Shown: positions 47,245-59,660 of the stretch, in pieces | How positions within the stretch are numbered: the stretch's first letter is position 1 | How the letters are laid out: each line of letters begins with the position of its first letter | From: Cephalopachus bancanus | Lineage: Eukaryota; Chordata; Mammalia; Primates; Tarsiidae | Assembly: GCA_027257055.1 (NCBI GenBank) | Contig: JAPVLO010000153.1 | Span: forward strand, 1,054,001 to 1,118,000 | DNA length: 64,000 bases | Direction: 5' to 3' | Made by a program: the position numbers and the translations under genes | The notes under the pieces: generated by a model | Told to the model about the DNA's origin: nothing | Seen by the model: the letters and a program-made list of their open reading frames with translations, nothing else | The model's database searches: none

Positions 47245-47375
47245 ACATGAGTTTGAGCACTGGCTCTGTCACTATCTAGATGTCTATGGATAAGTCACTT
47301 AATCTCGATAAGTCTCACATTGTGTATACAGTTTCTCTAAAGATTTAATGAGATAATATGAGAAATGAATAAACT
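47245..47375 (+). mobile_element. MIR fragment, sense
   Basis: GAGCACTGGCTCTGTCACTA, GATAAGTCACTTAATCTC and TTTAATGAGATAATATGAG are MIR core and 3' part signatures. Confidence 0.65.
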
Positions 47376-47611
47376 AGAAAATTATGCCGCAATATTCAGA
47401 AGTTTCTATATTATTCTTTCAATTTGTGAAGGACACAATAGTGATATTTATATCTTTCCATCATAAAATGTTCCTATAGTCCCAAACTAGTAAGTTGGTG
47501 AACTTTTTAAAAATTACAATTTATCCTCTAGGCTTAAGTTTATATTTCTTTCTGTACCCAAAGCTACATTTGGTTTCTTTGTTTTTTAAAAAAATACAAT
47601 TATGTAAAAGT

Positions 47612-47763
47612 GAAGGGCACAGATGGATATTGCCTGTATTTCCAACACTTCGGGAGGCTTAGGCAGGAGGATTGCTTGAGCCCAGGAGTTCGAGGTCAAC
47701 CAGGCAACATAGCAAGACTTCATCTCTACAAAAAATAAAAAATTAGCCAGGTGTGGTAGTGTC
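47612..47763 (+). mobile_element. Old Alu left-arm fragment
   Basis: GGAGGCTTAGGCAGGAGGAT, GAGCCCAGGAGTTCGAGG and AAAAATTAGCCAGGTGTGG; it stops after the start of the right arm. AluJ-like bases. Confidence 0.8.
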
Positions 47764-49611
47764 CCATTCAGTCCCACTTTTGGTTTATACCAATAGCCAT
47801 CACTGAAGTTAGAACTTTTTACCAATTCTATATTCATTTTATCCTCTCCACTTCCATGGCCTCACCCAGTTTCCCCACATTCTCCTGTCATCTCCCTATT
47901 TGAGCCCCCTAAGTATTCTATGCTCTATGTTGAAGGTTTTTGGCCACCTTCAGGTTGATGGCTTAATTACATTAAAAGGCATAACCCTGTCAGAGCCACA
48001 TAAATGAGAATAAGCAAAGAGTACTCTTTTGTTCCATTAGCATTATTTTGTAGCACTAGACTCCAAATTAGGAGAGTCACAAGTGCTTGTATTCATTCAA
48101 GCTATTCTACATTTTATTTGCTGCATTTGGTTAGAATCATTTAGACACATGGACTGTTCTTCCAGTCAGAACAAATACTTGCTGTGTTTATGGGTAAGCC
48201 AGTTGATGACTGTCCTTTGTTAAAAGCAAAATATAAAAACATGTTTTGTCCTCAATTTAAAATTTTTATTTCTTTACCTAAGTCATTATATTCAGAAAAA
48301 GGAAAGCAATTGTTCTAAGAGTGAATTTTTGAATTGCTATCATTAGCTTCTTTCAATGGTAACAGTGTCCTCAAGTTATCCTGGTAAATACACTATTAAA
48401 AAAATGTCCCTGATGAGTTAGCATCCTCAATAAAAAACAGTGATCAGATGGAGGGAAATGTGACTGAAAGCTTCATCATATGAGTAATAGTTAAAGGATC
48501 TATGGATGATCATTTCAGAGAAAAAATGATTTTATGACTGAGAAATAGCTTTTATTAGAAGATAGAAGAGAAATTTGATGTACTCTATGTTGTCTCAGAA
48601 GACACAACTAGAATTGATATGTCAAGTTATAAAGAAGGAACTTGCAAAAAAGAAAGACCTGATTAACAATTACCTTTCTTCAAAAATAAAACTATTTTTG
48701 TAATTCCACAAAATAATGAGGCCACCTAATAAATTTCCATACATCTAAATACCATTCAGATGAAAGAAAATGAAAAAACTCACCAATAACACATGCCTAC
48801 AGCATGACTGCAGAACAAACTAATACTTCAACTAGGAAAGTCAACATTCAGAAGCCAGTAAAACCACCTCTGAAGCCCCCTCTAGAGCAGCGAGTCAGAT
48901 GGAGACAGCCTATATTAAGAGGAGAGGGTTATGGGACTTGAGATGGTGGAACAAAGATATATTTGCCTTCCAGAAGGTAAGCCCCACCCTGAGGCAATAA
49001 ATGCCGAAAGTATATCTAGATCTGGAGGATCAGAGTTCTAGCCATGCAAATTTAAAGAAAGTGCCTTAACTGTGCATGCAACCGGAGTTGGAGGTTACAT
49101 CTGTTCTCCAGAGGAGGAGGAGGACTTGGAAGGGAGAAAGACTTAGAAAGGCAAGCATTAATTTGGATTACGGAGGTGAATGGGGAAGAAAGAAATAAAT
49201 GGTAGAAATTAACAGTTCTACAAAAATAAACAAAAAAATTAAAACATCAGAAGATACACTAATCATTGTCTTCCCTCTTCCCTAAAGTGTTGATACTAAA
49301 GAACATGCAGTTCTTCATACTAATGGAGGGTGGCACTATTGAGCTATAAAAGCTAGTATCTCATCAACCTCATCCCCTTCTACATGGTATTACTGCCCTG
49401 GGAAAATAGAAGACATTCAAAAATTAACAGAAAATAGAAGATGGCCTCTACACAAAGTTGCTTTAATAGAAAATGAAAGGCAAAACATTTTAGGTGAAAA
49501 TTATTCCCAACAAACAACCACAAAACAAGAAAAAATATGTAACAAAATACACCAATCTAAATTAAATATTTTTAAGTATTTGCAGGTGGGGGAGAAACCT
49601 CAAATAATGTA
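47764..49611. other. Unassigned DNA
   Basis: About 1.85 kb with no recognised repeat, RNA or coding region. Confidence 0.35.
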
Positions 49612-51690
49612 TTTCAACAAGACAAGGATGCCCACTCTTACTTCTCCTATTTAACTAGTACTGGAAGCCCTAGCCAAAGCAATCAGGCTCTGGAGAAAGA
49701 AAGTAGCAGTATCCAAATAGGAAAAGAGGAAGTTTGCTATCTGTCTTTGCAAATGACATGATTCTATAACAAGAAAACACTAGAGGCTCTGTCAAAAAAA
49801 TTCCTCACACTGATAAAGTCTCAAGATACAAAATCAATGTATGAAAAACAGCTGCATTTCTATATAGCAACAAGCAGGCTAAGAACCAAATAAAAACCAC
49901 AATCCCATTCACAATGGGGAAAAAACAAACAACAACAAAACTCAGCATCCATCTAACCAGAGAGATGAAAGACCTTTACAATGATAACTGCAAAACACTG
50001 CTCAAAGAAATCAAGAACAATACAAGCAAATGGGAATAGCCCGTGCTCATTGATTGCAAGAATCATTATTGTCAGGATGTCCGTTCTACCTAAAACAATT
50101 TATAGATTCAAAGCAATCCCTACCAAATTACCAGCATACGTTTTTACAGACCTAGAAAAGACAATGCAAAAACTAATATGGAAGCCAAAAAGATCCAGAA
50201 TAGGTAACTTACTCCTCAGCAAAAAGTACAAAGCTGGAGGCATCTCACTACCACTCTTCAAACCTTACTGCAAAACTACAGTAACCAAGGCAGCATGGTA
50301 CTGGTACAAAAATAGGCACATAGACCAATGGAACAGGACAGAAAATCCATATATAAGCTCACAGACCTTCATCAACTCATCCGTAACACAGTCAATAAAA
50401 ATAGACATTGGAGAAAGAAGACCATATTTAGCAAATTATGCTGAGAAAACTGGCTAACCACATGCAGAAGAATGAAACTGGATCCTTATGTATTACCATA
50501 TACAAAAATTAACTCAAAATGAATCAAAGACTTAAATGTGAAACCCCAAACTATAAGAATGTTAGAAGAAAATCTAGGGAACACCTTCCTGGACATTGGC
50601 CTAGGCAATAAATTCATGCCCAAGCCCTTAGAAGTGAACGCAGCAAAACCGAAAATTGACAGATGGTATCTTATCAAATCAAAAAATTTTCACACAGCAA
50701 AATAAATCTTCAATAGAGTAAAGAGGCAACCATGAAAGGGAAAAAGATATTTGCAGGCTATACATTCGAGAAAGGTCTAATCTCCAGAATCTATAAGGAA
50801 CTCAAATGAATTGACAGGACAAAAAAAAAGAAAAAAACATTAAAACATGGGCAAAGGACATGAACAGACACTTCTCAAAGAAAGACATCCAAGCAGCCAG
50901 CAAAGATATGAACAAATGCTCATCTTCACTAACAATCAGAGAAATGCAAATCAAAACTACAGTGGAATACCACCTCCCACAAGTCAGGATGGCTGTCATT
51001 AAAAAGTCAACAAACAACAGTTGTTGGCAGGGCTGAAAAAAAAGAGTGCTTCTGCCCTGTTGGTGGGAACATAAATTACTTCAAACTTTGTGGAAAGCAG
51101 TGTGGCATTTTCTCAAATAACTAAAAATTGAGCTACTATATGACCTAGCAATCCCACTTCTGGGAATATGTTCAGAGAAACATAAATCACTCCACCAAAA
51201 ACACATCTGCAATGCATGTTTATTACAGCACTGTTAACAATAGCAAAGACATGGAGCCAACTCAGATGCTCATCAAAAGTAGACTAGATAAAGCAAATGT
51301 GGTACATATACAAGATGGAATACTATGTAACCATAGAGAAGAATAAAAGCATGTCCTCTGTAGCAACATGGATGCAGTTGGAGACCATCATTCTAAGTGA
51401 GCTATAACAAAAATAAAAAACTGAATACCATGTGTTCTCATTAGTGAGTCCTAAGTATTGGGCATTTAAGCACCAAGGTGGGACCAACAAATGCTGGGCA
51501 CTGCTAATGGAGGGAGGGAGGAAGGACAGAAAATAAGGGACACTCAACCACCTATTGGGTATATATCCACTATCAGGAGAGAAGGCTCACTAGAAGCCCA
51601 AACCTCACCTTCATGCAATTTACTTATGTAGCAAATCTTCACACGCACCCCACAACTCTACCATTTAAAAAAAATAATATAATTAAAAGT
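49612..51690 (+). mobile_element. L1 (copy F), 5'-truncated
   Basis: Starts inside reverse transcriptase (ACAAGACAAGGATGCCCACT) and runs through ORF2. The catalytic region near 49740-49765 is eroded. A 158-codon open stretch at 49981-50457 carries [13 protein letters not shown] and [11 protein letters not shown] residues of the ORF2 thumb and following part. It ends at an L1 3' UTR and A-rich tail (CACCCCACAACTCTACC, 51646). Internal stops throughout. Confidence 0.88.
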
Positions 51691-51707
51691 TCAAAATAGA
51701 AATAAAG

Positions 51708-52010
51708 GAGCCGGGCTTGGTGGCTCAGCCTGTAATCCTGCGCCTTTGGGAGGCTGAGGTGAGTGAATTGCCTGAGCCCGCGGGTTTGAGACCCGCCTGG
51801 GCAGCGAGACCTCATCTCTACAATAAATCAAAAAATCAGCCGGGCGTGGTAGCGCGCACCTATAGTTCCGGCTACTCGGAAGGCTGAGGCGGAAGGATCG
51901 TTGGAGCCCAGCAGGCCGAGGCTGCGGTGGCCGGGAGCGGCCACTGCACTCCAGTCTGGGCGACAGAATGAGACTCCAACTCAAAAAAAAAAAAAAAAGA
52001 AAGAAAGGAA
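51708..52010 (+). mobile_element. Alu, younger lineage, best-preserved copy, sense
   Basis: Shows all lineage marks: GGTGGCTCAGCCTGTAATCC, GGGTTTGAGACCCGCC, ACAATAAATCAAAAAATCAG, the perfect hairpin at 51927-51944, and ACTCCAACTC with an A16 tail. Confidence 0.95.
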
Positions 52011-52479
52011 ACCCAAGATGATGTGAAATGAAAATTGACTGAACTCTAGATCAAAATAGAAGATAAAGAAAAAAAATCATCTCCGAAATAAAGACAATTG
52101 GAAGACATCCAAGATAGAACAGGTTAGTCTGAGAATATAATATGGGACATAAGCAAAAATTAAAATAGCCAAAATAATAACAGAAAAAAATTCAAAAAGA
52201 TTACCAAGACTGTGATAGATATAGAAGATAAGCAAAAAGGGGGGGGGACCAATAATAATGAAGGTATTAGTACAAAGATCACTATGATAAAAATATAAAC
52301 AAACACAGAGGACATATAAAAGTATATATTTTATATATATCTTATAAATTCAAGCAGAGAACACATAAAAATGTAAATGCAGACAAAATATAAAAAGAAA
52401 TGCAATAAGTATATAGCATGCAGTAAATAGAACTTAAATAATATATAATAAAAGTCAGTATGATGACCTATTAAATAAA
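52011..52479. other. Unassigned A-rich DNA
   Basis: A-rich with a G-run near 52241-52249; possibly a very old L1 but not supportable. Confidence 0.35.
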
Positions 52480-52904
52480 AACATTAGATTGGCTCACATA
52501 GCAAAATACAACTGTGCTATATTTAATAGACCCACTTAAAACAAATGGATTCAGAAAAACTTGACCAGCTAAATGTAAGTAAATAAGAAATCCAGAATTA
52601 TGATATTTCATAAGGAAAACTTTAGGCTTAAAAGTATTAAACAAGATAAAAACTTTGCTTCATAATGCTAAAAGACACAATTCACAGTAATGAAATAATA
52701 GCTATTAATAAATATTCACCAAATAGTATAGTAACCATCTTAGTAAAGTGTAAGCCACAGAAAACACAAAGAGAAATAGAAATAGGGCACTTAATACTTC
52801 ACTCTAATTCAAAGACAGATTTAAAAAACTGGTCTACACAATTACAGTCTATAAAACAATATTTTACCAATGACTACTTTCTACTTCATTTAGTAAATTA
52901 TTAG
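52480..52904 (+). mobile_element. Very old L1 ORF2 fragment (weak)
   Basis: ATTAATAAATATTCACCAAA and GAGAAATAGAAATAGGGCAC resemble a decayed L1M endonuclease region. The 79-codon open frame at 52665-52904 is likely a remnant of it. Confidence 0.4.
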
Positions 52905-53044
52905 TCTGAATTTCTGATTTAATAATATATTGTTTTCACACAAAAGGAAAAAGCACACGTCCCAGGATTGACTACTGAAACTCAGCAATATGTAGTTTGA
53001 CTCTTCAAGAAAAGATTCATATGTCTAGATAGATGCTTGAATTT

Positions 53045-53845
53045 TTATTGGCCTCCACCCATACACTCTCATTACCCTCTTCCCAACCCAAGGCAACCAA
53101 TAGTCTACATGTTGTGCCTATAAACTTGTCTATTCTAAACAATACCTATGTGAAATCATAAAATATGTAGTACTTTGTGAATGGCTCATTTATCGTAATG
53201 TTTTCAAGTTTCATCCATATTGTAGCATGTGTTGGTATTTAATACCTTGCCAAATAATATTCTACTGTATAAATATACAAAAGTTATTTAACCATCCATT
53301 TGATGATGAACATTTGGGTTGTTCTATTTTTTTGGTTATTATGGATAATACTGCTATGAATATTCATGTACATGTTTTTATATGAATATATGTTTTTATT
53401 TATCATAGGTATATGCCTAGGAATGGAGTTGTTGGGTCATATGGTAACTCTATGTTAAACATTTTAAGGAATTGCCAAACTTTTCAAAATGACTATATTA
53501 TATACATTCCCAGCTGAAAGTATATGTTTTTTTATTTCTCCATATCCTCACTAATATGTGTTGTTATCTTATTAAGTTATTCTAATGGATGTAAAGTGTA
53601 TCTCGTAGTTTTGATTTGCTTTCCTTGATGGCTAAATTTTTCCATGTGCTCCTTGGTCATTTGTATATCTTCTTTGGAGAAATGTCTACTCAGATTCTTT
53701 GTCCATTTTTAATTTGATTATACATATTTTTATTATTGATATATAACAGTTCTTTATATATTTACATACATTTACATTCTCTTATCATTTCTATCATTTG
53801 CAAAAATGTTCTCCCATTCTGTGAATTGTCATGACAGTATATTAT
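53045..53845 (-). mobile_element. Old L1 (copy G), 3' part, antisense
   Basis: Antisense L1M signatures in order: TTTCATCCATATTGTAGCAT, GGTTGTTCTATTTTTTTGG, GTTGTTGGGTCATATGGTAA, TCCTTGGTCATTTGTATATC, TTCTCCCATTCTGTGAATTG. The only clearly antisense L1-type piece of this size here. Confidence 0.8.
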
Positions 53846-54859
53846 CATATCATATCAAGTTTGAACTCCTCTAAAACAATTTTCCCAGTTTGTTCCATAA
53901 AAAAATTAAATATATTCTACGAAAAAGGGAATTTTATGATAAAATAAGTATGAGAGATGCCTCACACAAAATCATTTCATTTGATTTACATTTTATGTAA
54001 GCTTATTAAAAGTTCTGAAAAGTCTTACATAATCTGCTTAACTCATTAAGAAATAATGTGTTGATTTGGTATTCAAGGAAATAACTATGCTTTAGAATAT
54101 ACTTTAGAAAATGCTACTAAAAATGCAATCTGATCAAAATTGTAAGAGTTAAATTGAAATAGCTATTATAGGCCATAAATTTTGTCTTCCAGTATGTAGC
54201 AATAGTACCACCTTCTGGAAATCTAAAGATAGCACTGCCATGTATTTCAGAATTTAAGAATAGTTTTCTGTTAATTATGGCATCACTTGACAGGTGAGCT
54301 AGGGCTTTGTACTTTTATATTTCATTATGTAAAAACAGGACAAAGCAAATTTAAAGATGCTGACTTTATGCCATCATTGATAAATAGTTTCTATAGTCAA
54401 ATAGGACAGGAACAAAATAACTCTTAACAAATGTATTGGTATGAACATTTTTTCTATTAAAAACATTTCAGCCAATGAAATTATGGGATTTACATTGATA
54501 AATGAGCCAAATATAGTAAATTATTTTATCTATCACTTTTTTATTTTCCTTAAATAAGATGTGGAAAAGCAGCAAGAAGAGAATAGAAGATGACAAACAA
54601 TGTACTTTGTGTAAAATTTATAGCACTCTTCAAGACAAAGGAAAAAATTAAATATTCTCCTGCCAAATTTAAATTTTAACTGAAATTTACTATATTTATG
54701 TGAAAAATCACAACTTTATACTTCTCCTACTTAATTAGACATATCTACTAACAGACTTTTAAATGCCTTCTTAAATGAATGACTGTACATCAGATTTCTC
54801 TTATGAGACTAAAAATAAAACTCATTTTGGTAACAGTATTGTTCTGTGGCTCAAAAACT
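53846..54859. other. Unassigned AT-rich DNA
   Basis: Nothing recognised. Confidence 0.35.
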
Positions 54860-54869
54860 TCATATTAAT

Positions 54870-55115
54870 TGAACAAACGGTTTTAGAGAACTTTTTCAAA
54901 AATACTAGTCACTGTTCTAAGTACTTTAAAATGATTACTAACCTAAACCTTGTAAGAACCCTATAAGAATTATTATTTATCTTCACTATACACTTAAGGA
55001 TATGTTGCCGTATAGAGGAAAAGAAACTTGACTAAAATCTTTAAGTGATAAGATTTGAACTCATATCAGTCTGGTTTTAGGGTCCATGCACTTAATGACT
55101 AAGCTATATACCCCT
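54870..55115 (-). mobile_element. MIR, antisense
   Basis: CACTGTTCTAAGTACTTTAA, CTTGTAAGAACCCTATAAGA, AAGAAACTTGACTAAAATC and GATTTGAACTCATATCAGTC, ending ATGACTAAGCTATATA, follow the reverse of the MIR consensus almost end to end. Confidence 0.78.
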
Positions 55116-55296
55116 ATCAACTTCTTATATAATGTGCAGAAAAAAATAGTAACTACTAAAGTGTAAAAATTAAAATACAGGAAATGTAATTTGTTGAGCT
55201 GGTAGCAAGAGTCAGATCTTATATGTTATACAAACATGCTTAGGACTTATTCCAACAGTCAAGAATATGAAGAATATGAAAGAAAACATAAACTCC

Positions 55297-55297
55297 A

Positions 55298-55343
<46 letters not shown>
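55297..55343. repeat. (CA)n microsatellite
   Basis: About 23 CA units in unassigned DNA. Confidence 0.95.
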
Positions 55344-55348
<5 letters not shown>

Positions 55349-56631
55349 AAAGTCATCATACTATATAGTAAAAATGAAATAATGATACTCATGGGGAAAA
55401 TGAGACTACAGGGAAAATGAGAACTTTCACAATATATAATTATGATCAATAATTAAATAAATATAGTGTAGCACCATGTGTAGACATAATGCTAGGGGAG
55501 TGTTTTAATAAATGAACAAATTCAGGAGATTATAAGGTACTTAAGAGACTGTCAAAACCACCAAGGATTTTGCTTTCAGATAGGATGTAGAAGGTCACAA
55601 AAGATTGTTGCTGCAACATGAAAGTATAGGACAAACTGAAAACTGTACTGTTCTTTAATTCATCAAAAAGCAGTAGATGAACCATAGGATAAACTAAAAT
55701 TCACACCTTAAGCTATCAACGAGTGGTAGATGCAAAGAGGTCTAAATAAACTAAATTCTAAAGAGAAAAAAGCTCTTCCTGGATCAAAGAGCTACACTGC
55801 TCTCATGGGACCAATTGTCTATTCTAGAGGCTGGCTGGTGGAATACCAGGCCTTTGGGAAATGCAAAGCAGTTTTGCTGGGATGAAAAAGTACTACTGAA
55901 GCTTTTAATAACAGTATGGCTGCCACAGTAGATTGCAACGGAAGAGCTCTAATGAGAAAATAAATCATTTGTCTCAACAATCCTCCCTTGTGGGAATTCT
56001 GATAAAAAACAGAAAAGACAGACCTGAAAAGCTGGAAAATGTCTCAAAGTTTTGTTCAATGCTTAGGTCTCAGGGCCCATATATGAACTGAAATTGACTA
56101 TATAAGCAACCAAATGCCTTTTCAGCTTGATAGAATCAAAGAGGTTATCTCCTTAGTGGTAGTACAGTACATTGAAGATTGGTATAAAATGAAATAAGAG
56201 ATTTAATCTGATTTGAACTAGAGAAAAACTTACTTAAAAATGTGGCACAGCATGTGGCACAGCTCCAAGTGAGCTAGATGCAGGGTGCTACTTGAATAAT
56301 CAGCCTTTTATACTAGCTGACTGATGAAAGAAGGGAAGGTGGGCTAATCTGTCTGAAAAAAAAAAGACAAAACAAAGAATATTATCTAGTTCATAATCCA
56401 TATTTTAAACGTTCATACATATGATTTTAAAAAATAGGACACAGGAAAAATGCTACCCCAAATGAAATGAAAAAATGGTCAGTGGAGTCATACTCACAGA
56501 TGACCCCCCAAAAAGCTGACATAATATAGAACAAAAAATAGGAAGAATGACTGATGAGACAGAAGATCTTAGCAGAAAAAGGAAAAGTCTAAAAAGAACT
56601 AAGTGAAAATTTTAAAACTAAAAAATACATT
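55344..56631. other. Unassigned DNA
   Basis: About 1.3 kb, no family recognised, no open frame of note. Confidence 0.35.
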
Positions 56632-56806
56632 TAAAATTAGCCAGGCTTAGTGGCATGCATCTGCAGTTCCAGCTACTTGGAAGCCCAAAGTGGAAGGATC
56701 GCCTAAGCCCAGCAGTTTGAGGCTGCGGTGATCATGAGCGTGCCACTGCCCTCCAGCCCAGGTGACCAAGGGCGAGACTCCAGTGCAAAAATAAATAAAT
56801 AAATAA
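56632..56806 (+). mobile_element. Alu right-arm fragment, sense
   Basis: AAATTAGCCAGGCTTAGTGG to ACTGCCCTCCAGCCCAGG, then GAGACTCCAGTGCAAAAAT and (AAAT)n. The left arm is absent. It abuts the RPSA pseudogene. Confidence 0.82.
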
Positions 56807-57396
56807 CCTACTTACCACTGATTTGTAGAGCACAGATTCTCCTCTGCTCTGTGTGGACATTGCCAACCCACGCAAAAACTTGTAGCCTTGTAATATAATT
56901 TATGATGTGGTGGAGGCTGACCCAGGAAGTTCTGTGTATACCTGACATTCTCCAATGAATACCTATGGGAGGTTATGCCTAATCTCCACTTGCACAGACA
57001 TTCTGAATAGAGTGAAAAGAGCAGGCTGCTGCTAAAAATGCTGTGACAAATTGCCTATTCTAAGGATTGGTAGATAGAATGAATAACTGGCCTTTGGAAA
57101 AGGCAAAGAGGAATATCAGGTGAATGGACTGCTTCAGCTCCTGAGTTCACCACTACTCAACCTGAGGTTGCAGACTGGTCTGGAGGCATTTAGGTGCTCC
57201 TTGTGCCTATTCATCGGTTCCCTACTGAAGACCGGAGTGCTCAGCCTGCCATAGAAGACTCCTCAGCAGCTCCTACTGCTCAGGCCAGTGGATGGGTAGG
57301 AACAACCACTGAGTGTGGTTAAGTTGTTCTTTTACAGGTTCTTAAGAAAGAAGGAAATAAGGTTGACAGAAAATAAATATCGGTTTCTAACAAAAA
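56807..57396 (+). pseudogene. RPSA: RPSA (40S ribosomal protein SA) processed pseudogene, 5'-truncated
   Basis: Corresponds to the last third of the RPSA coding sequence plus 3' UTR with no intron. Landmarks: ACAGATTCTCCTCTGCTCTG (about 56831), GTGGACATTGCC (56857), TGGGAGGTTATGCCTAATC (about 56965), and the acidic C-terminal repeats with D/E-D-W-S motifs (about 57170-57320: ADWSGG, then EDRSAQPA and [11 protein letters not shown], where Trp codons have changed). A stop interrupts after ADWSGGI. The 3' UTR ends with AATAAA (57372-57377) and a short remnant tail. RPSA is a small-subunit ribosomal protein and laminin-receptor precursor whose mRNA is a frequent L1 template. It starts directly after an Alu fragment tail. 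Confidence 0.85.
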
Positions 57397-57507
57397 CCTT
57401 CCCATAAAGACAACAGATAAAAATAACACTTTAAAATATATTCAATTAGGTTTAAAAAATGGAATGTAGGAACAGAAAATAACAAAAAAGCATAAACAAA
57501 AAAAAAA

Positions 57508-57667
57508 CAGATTGCCTTGGGTAGAATGGACATCTTCACAATATTGATTCATCTAATCCATAAGCATGAGATGATTTTTTCATTTGTTTGTATCATCCTT
57601 GACTTTATTGTAAAGGTCTTTCACTTCTCTGGTTAGATGGGTTGCCAAGGTATTTCTTTTCTTTCTT

Positions 57668-57719
<52 letters not shown>

Positions 57720-57824
57720 CTCTATCGTGAATGAAATTATGTTTTTTATTTTGGTTCTCAGCATACTTGTTTTTGATGCATAGAATACAACTGTCTTTTG
57801 CACATTGATTTTGTAACCCAAGGC
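57508..57824 (-). mobile_element. Inverted 5' segment of L1 copy H
   Basis: Antisense ORF2 sequence: TTTATTGTAAAGGTCTTTCA, then the (TG)n, then TTTTGCACATTGATTTTGTA. It joins head-to-head at about 57824 with the forward part of the same L1. The right end of the forward ORF2 order continues from where the inverted part stops. Confidence 0.85.
57669..57713. repeat. (TG)n microsatellite in inverted L1 segment
   Basis: About 22 TG units. On the L1 sense strand it is (CA)n, at the same ORF2 place as the one at 27177. Confidence 0.95.
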
Positions 57825-59660
57825 TTACCCTACCCAAGACAATCTACAGATTCAGTGCAATACCCATCAAATTGCCAGCATCATTTTTCACAGACATAGA
57901 AAAGACAATACAGAAATTCATATAGAAACAAAAAAGGGTACAAATAGGCAAAGAAGACCTTAGCAAAAGGAACATAGCTGGAAGTATCACACCTCCAGAT
58001 TTTAAATTATATTACAAGGCTACAGTAACCAAGACAACATGGTATTGGTACAGAAATAGGCACATAGACCAATGAAACAGGACAGAGATTCCAGAAGTAA
58101 AAACACGGTCCCTTAAGTAACTCATCTTCAACAAAGCCATCAATAACAAACATTGAGGAAAGAAACCCTATTTAGCAAATTATGCTGGGAAAACTGGCTA
58201 GCCACATGCAGAAGAATGAAACTGGACCCCTACCTATAACCATATACAAAAATCAAATCAAAATAGATCAATAACTTAAATGTAAAACCTCAAACTATTT
58301 GAATTCTAGAAGAAAACACAGGGTACACCCCACTGGGACATCAGAGTAGGACATGAATTCATGACTAAGTCCTTAAAAGCAAGTGTAACAAAAGCTAAGA
58401 TAGACAGATGGGATCTCACCAAACTGAAAAGTTTTGCACAACTAAAAATAACCACCAGGAGAGTACAGAGACAACCCATAGAATGAGAAGAAATATTTGC
58501 AAGCTATGCATCTGACAAAGACCTAACATCCAGGATCTACAAGGAACTCAAAGGAAATGAAAGAAGCAAACAATTCTATTAAAAAGTGGGCAAAGGGCAT
58601 GAATATTCACTTCTTAAATGATGACATCCAAACAGAACAGCCAAAAAAAAAAACACATGAGCCGGGCTCGGTGGCTCAGCCTGTAATCCCCCGCCTTTGG
58701 GAGGCTGAGGTGAGTGGATTGCCTAAGCCCGTGGGTTTGAGACCCGCCTGGGCAGCGAGACCTCATCTCTACAATAAATAAATAAAAACTCAGCCGGGTG
58801 TGGTAGTGCATGCCTGTAATTCAGACTACTCGGAAGGCTGAGGCGGAGGGATCGCCGGAGCCCAGCAGGTGGAGACTGCCGTGGCCGGGAGCGGCCACTG
58901 CACTCCAGTCTGGGCGACAGAGTGAGACTCCAACTCAAAAAAAAAAAAAAAAAAAACACACATGAAAAAATGCTCAGTTTCACTAATTATGAGAAAAATG
59001 CAAATCAAAACTTTGATAAAATACTATCTCACACTAGTAAGGATGGGTGTCATTAATAAGTCAAAAACAACAGGTGTTGGTGCAGCTGCAGAGAAAAGGG
59101 GTTGCTTCTACACCGTTGGTAAAAATGTATGCTAGTTCAACCTCTATGGAAAGCAGGGTGGCAATTTCTGAAAAAACTAAAAATTAAGCTTCCATATGGT
59201 CCAGCAATCCCTCTCCTGGGATTATATCCAAAGAAATATAAGTTGCTCTACCAAAAAAGAATCTGAACATGCATGTTTATCGCCGCATTACTCACAATGG
59301 CAAAAACATGGAACCAAATCTGCTGCCCATCAAAAGTGGCCTGGATAAAGAAAATATGGTGCATATACACAACAGAATATTATGTAGCCATAAAGAAGAA
59401 CCAAATCATTGCCCGTGTAGCAACTTGGATGCAGCTGAAGACCATCATACCAAGTGAACAATCACAGTAATAAATAACTTAATACCCCATTTCTCACTCA
59501 TAAGTGGTCCCTGAACACTAGTCAAACTAGCACAAGAGTGGGATCAGCAGATGTTGAAAACTGCTGAGGTTTGGAAGGAGGTGGGAGGGGGCTCTTAGCA
59601 ATACAATGGGTACTTGGTCCACTACAAAGGAGAGAGAGACAGCTAGCTAGAAAGCCAGAT
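57825..59660 (+). mobile_element. L1 (copy H), forward part
   Basis: ORF2 from CTACCCAAGACAATCTACAG through the C-terminus (AGCAAAAGGAACATAGCTGG, AGCAGGGTGGCAATTTCTG) to the 3' UTR near 59640. It is interrupted by an Alu at 58661-58956. No clear poly(A) tail is seen; the sequence runs into (TA)n near 59660-59672. Confidence 0.85.
58661..58956 (+). mobile_element. Alu, younger lineage, sense, inside L1 copy H
   Basis: GCCGGGCTCGGTGGCTCAGC start, GGGTTTGAGACCCGCC, perfect hairpin at 58881-58898, ACTCCAACTC and an A20 tail. Flanked by AAAAACACATGA (left) and AAAACACACATGA (right). Confidence 0.95.

Noticed and set aside
51691..51984. 97-codon open frame on the - strand (similar ones at 58723-58983 and 62744-63109)
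   Set aside because: They are antisense Alu translations, a well-known false gene source.
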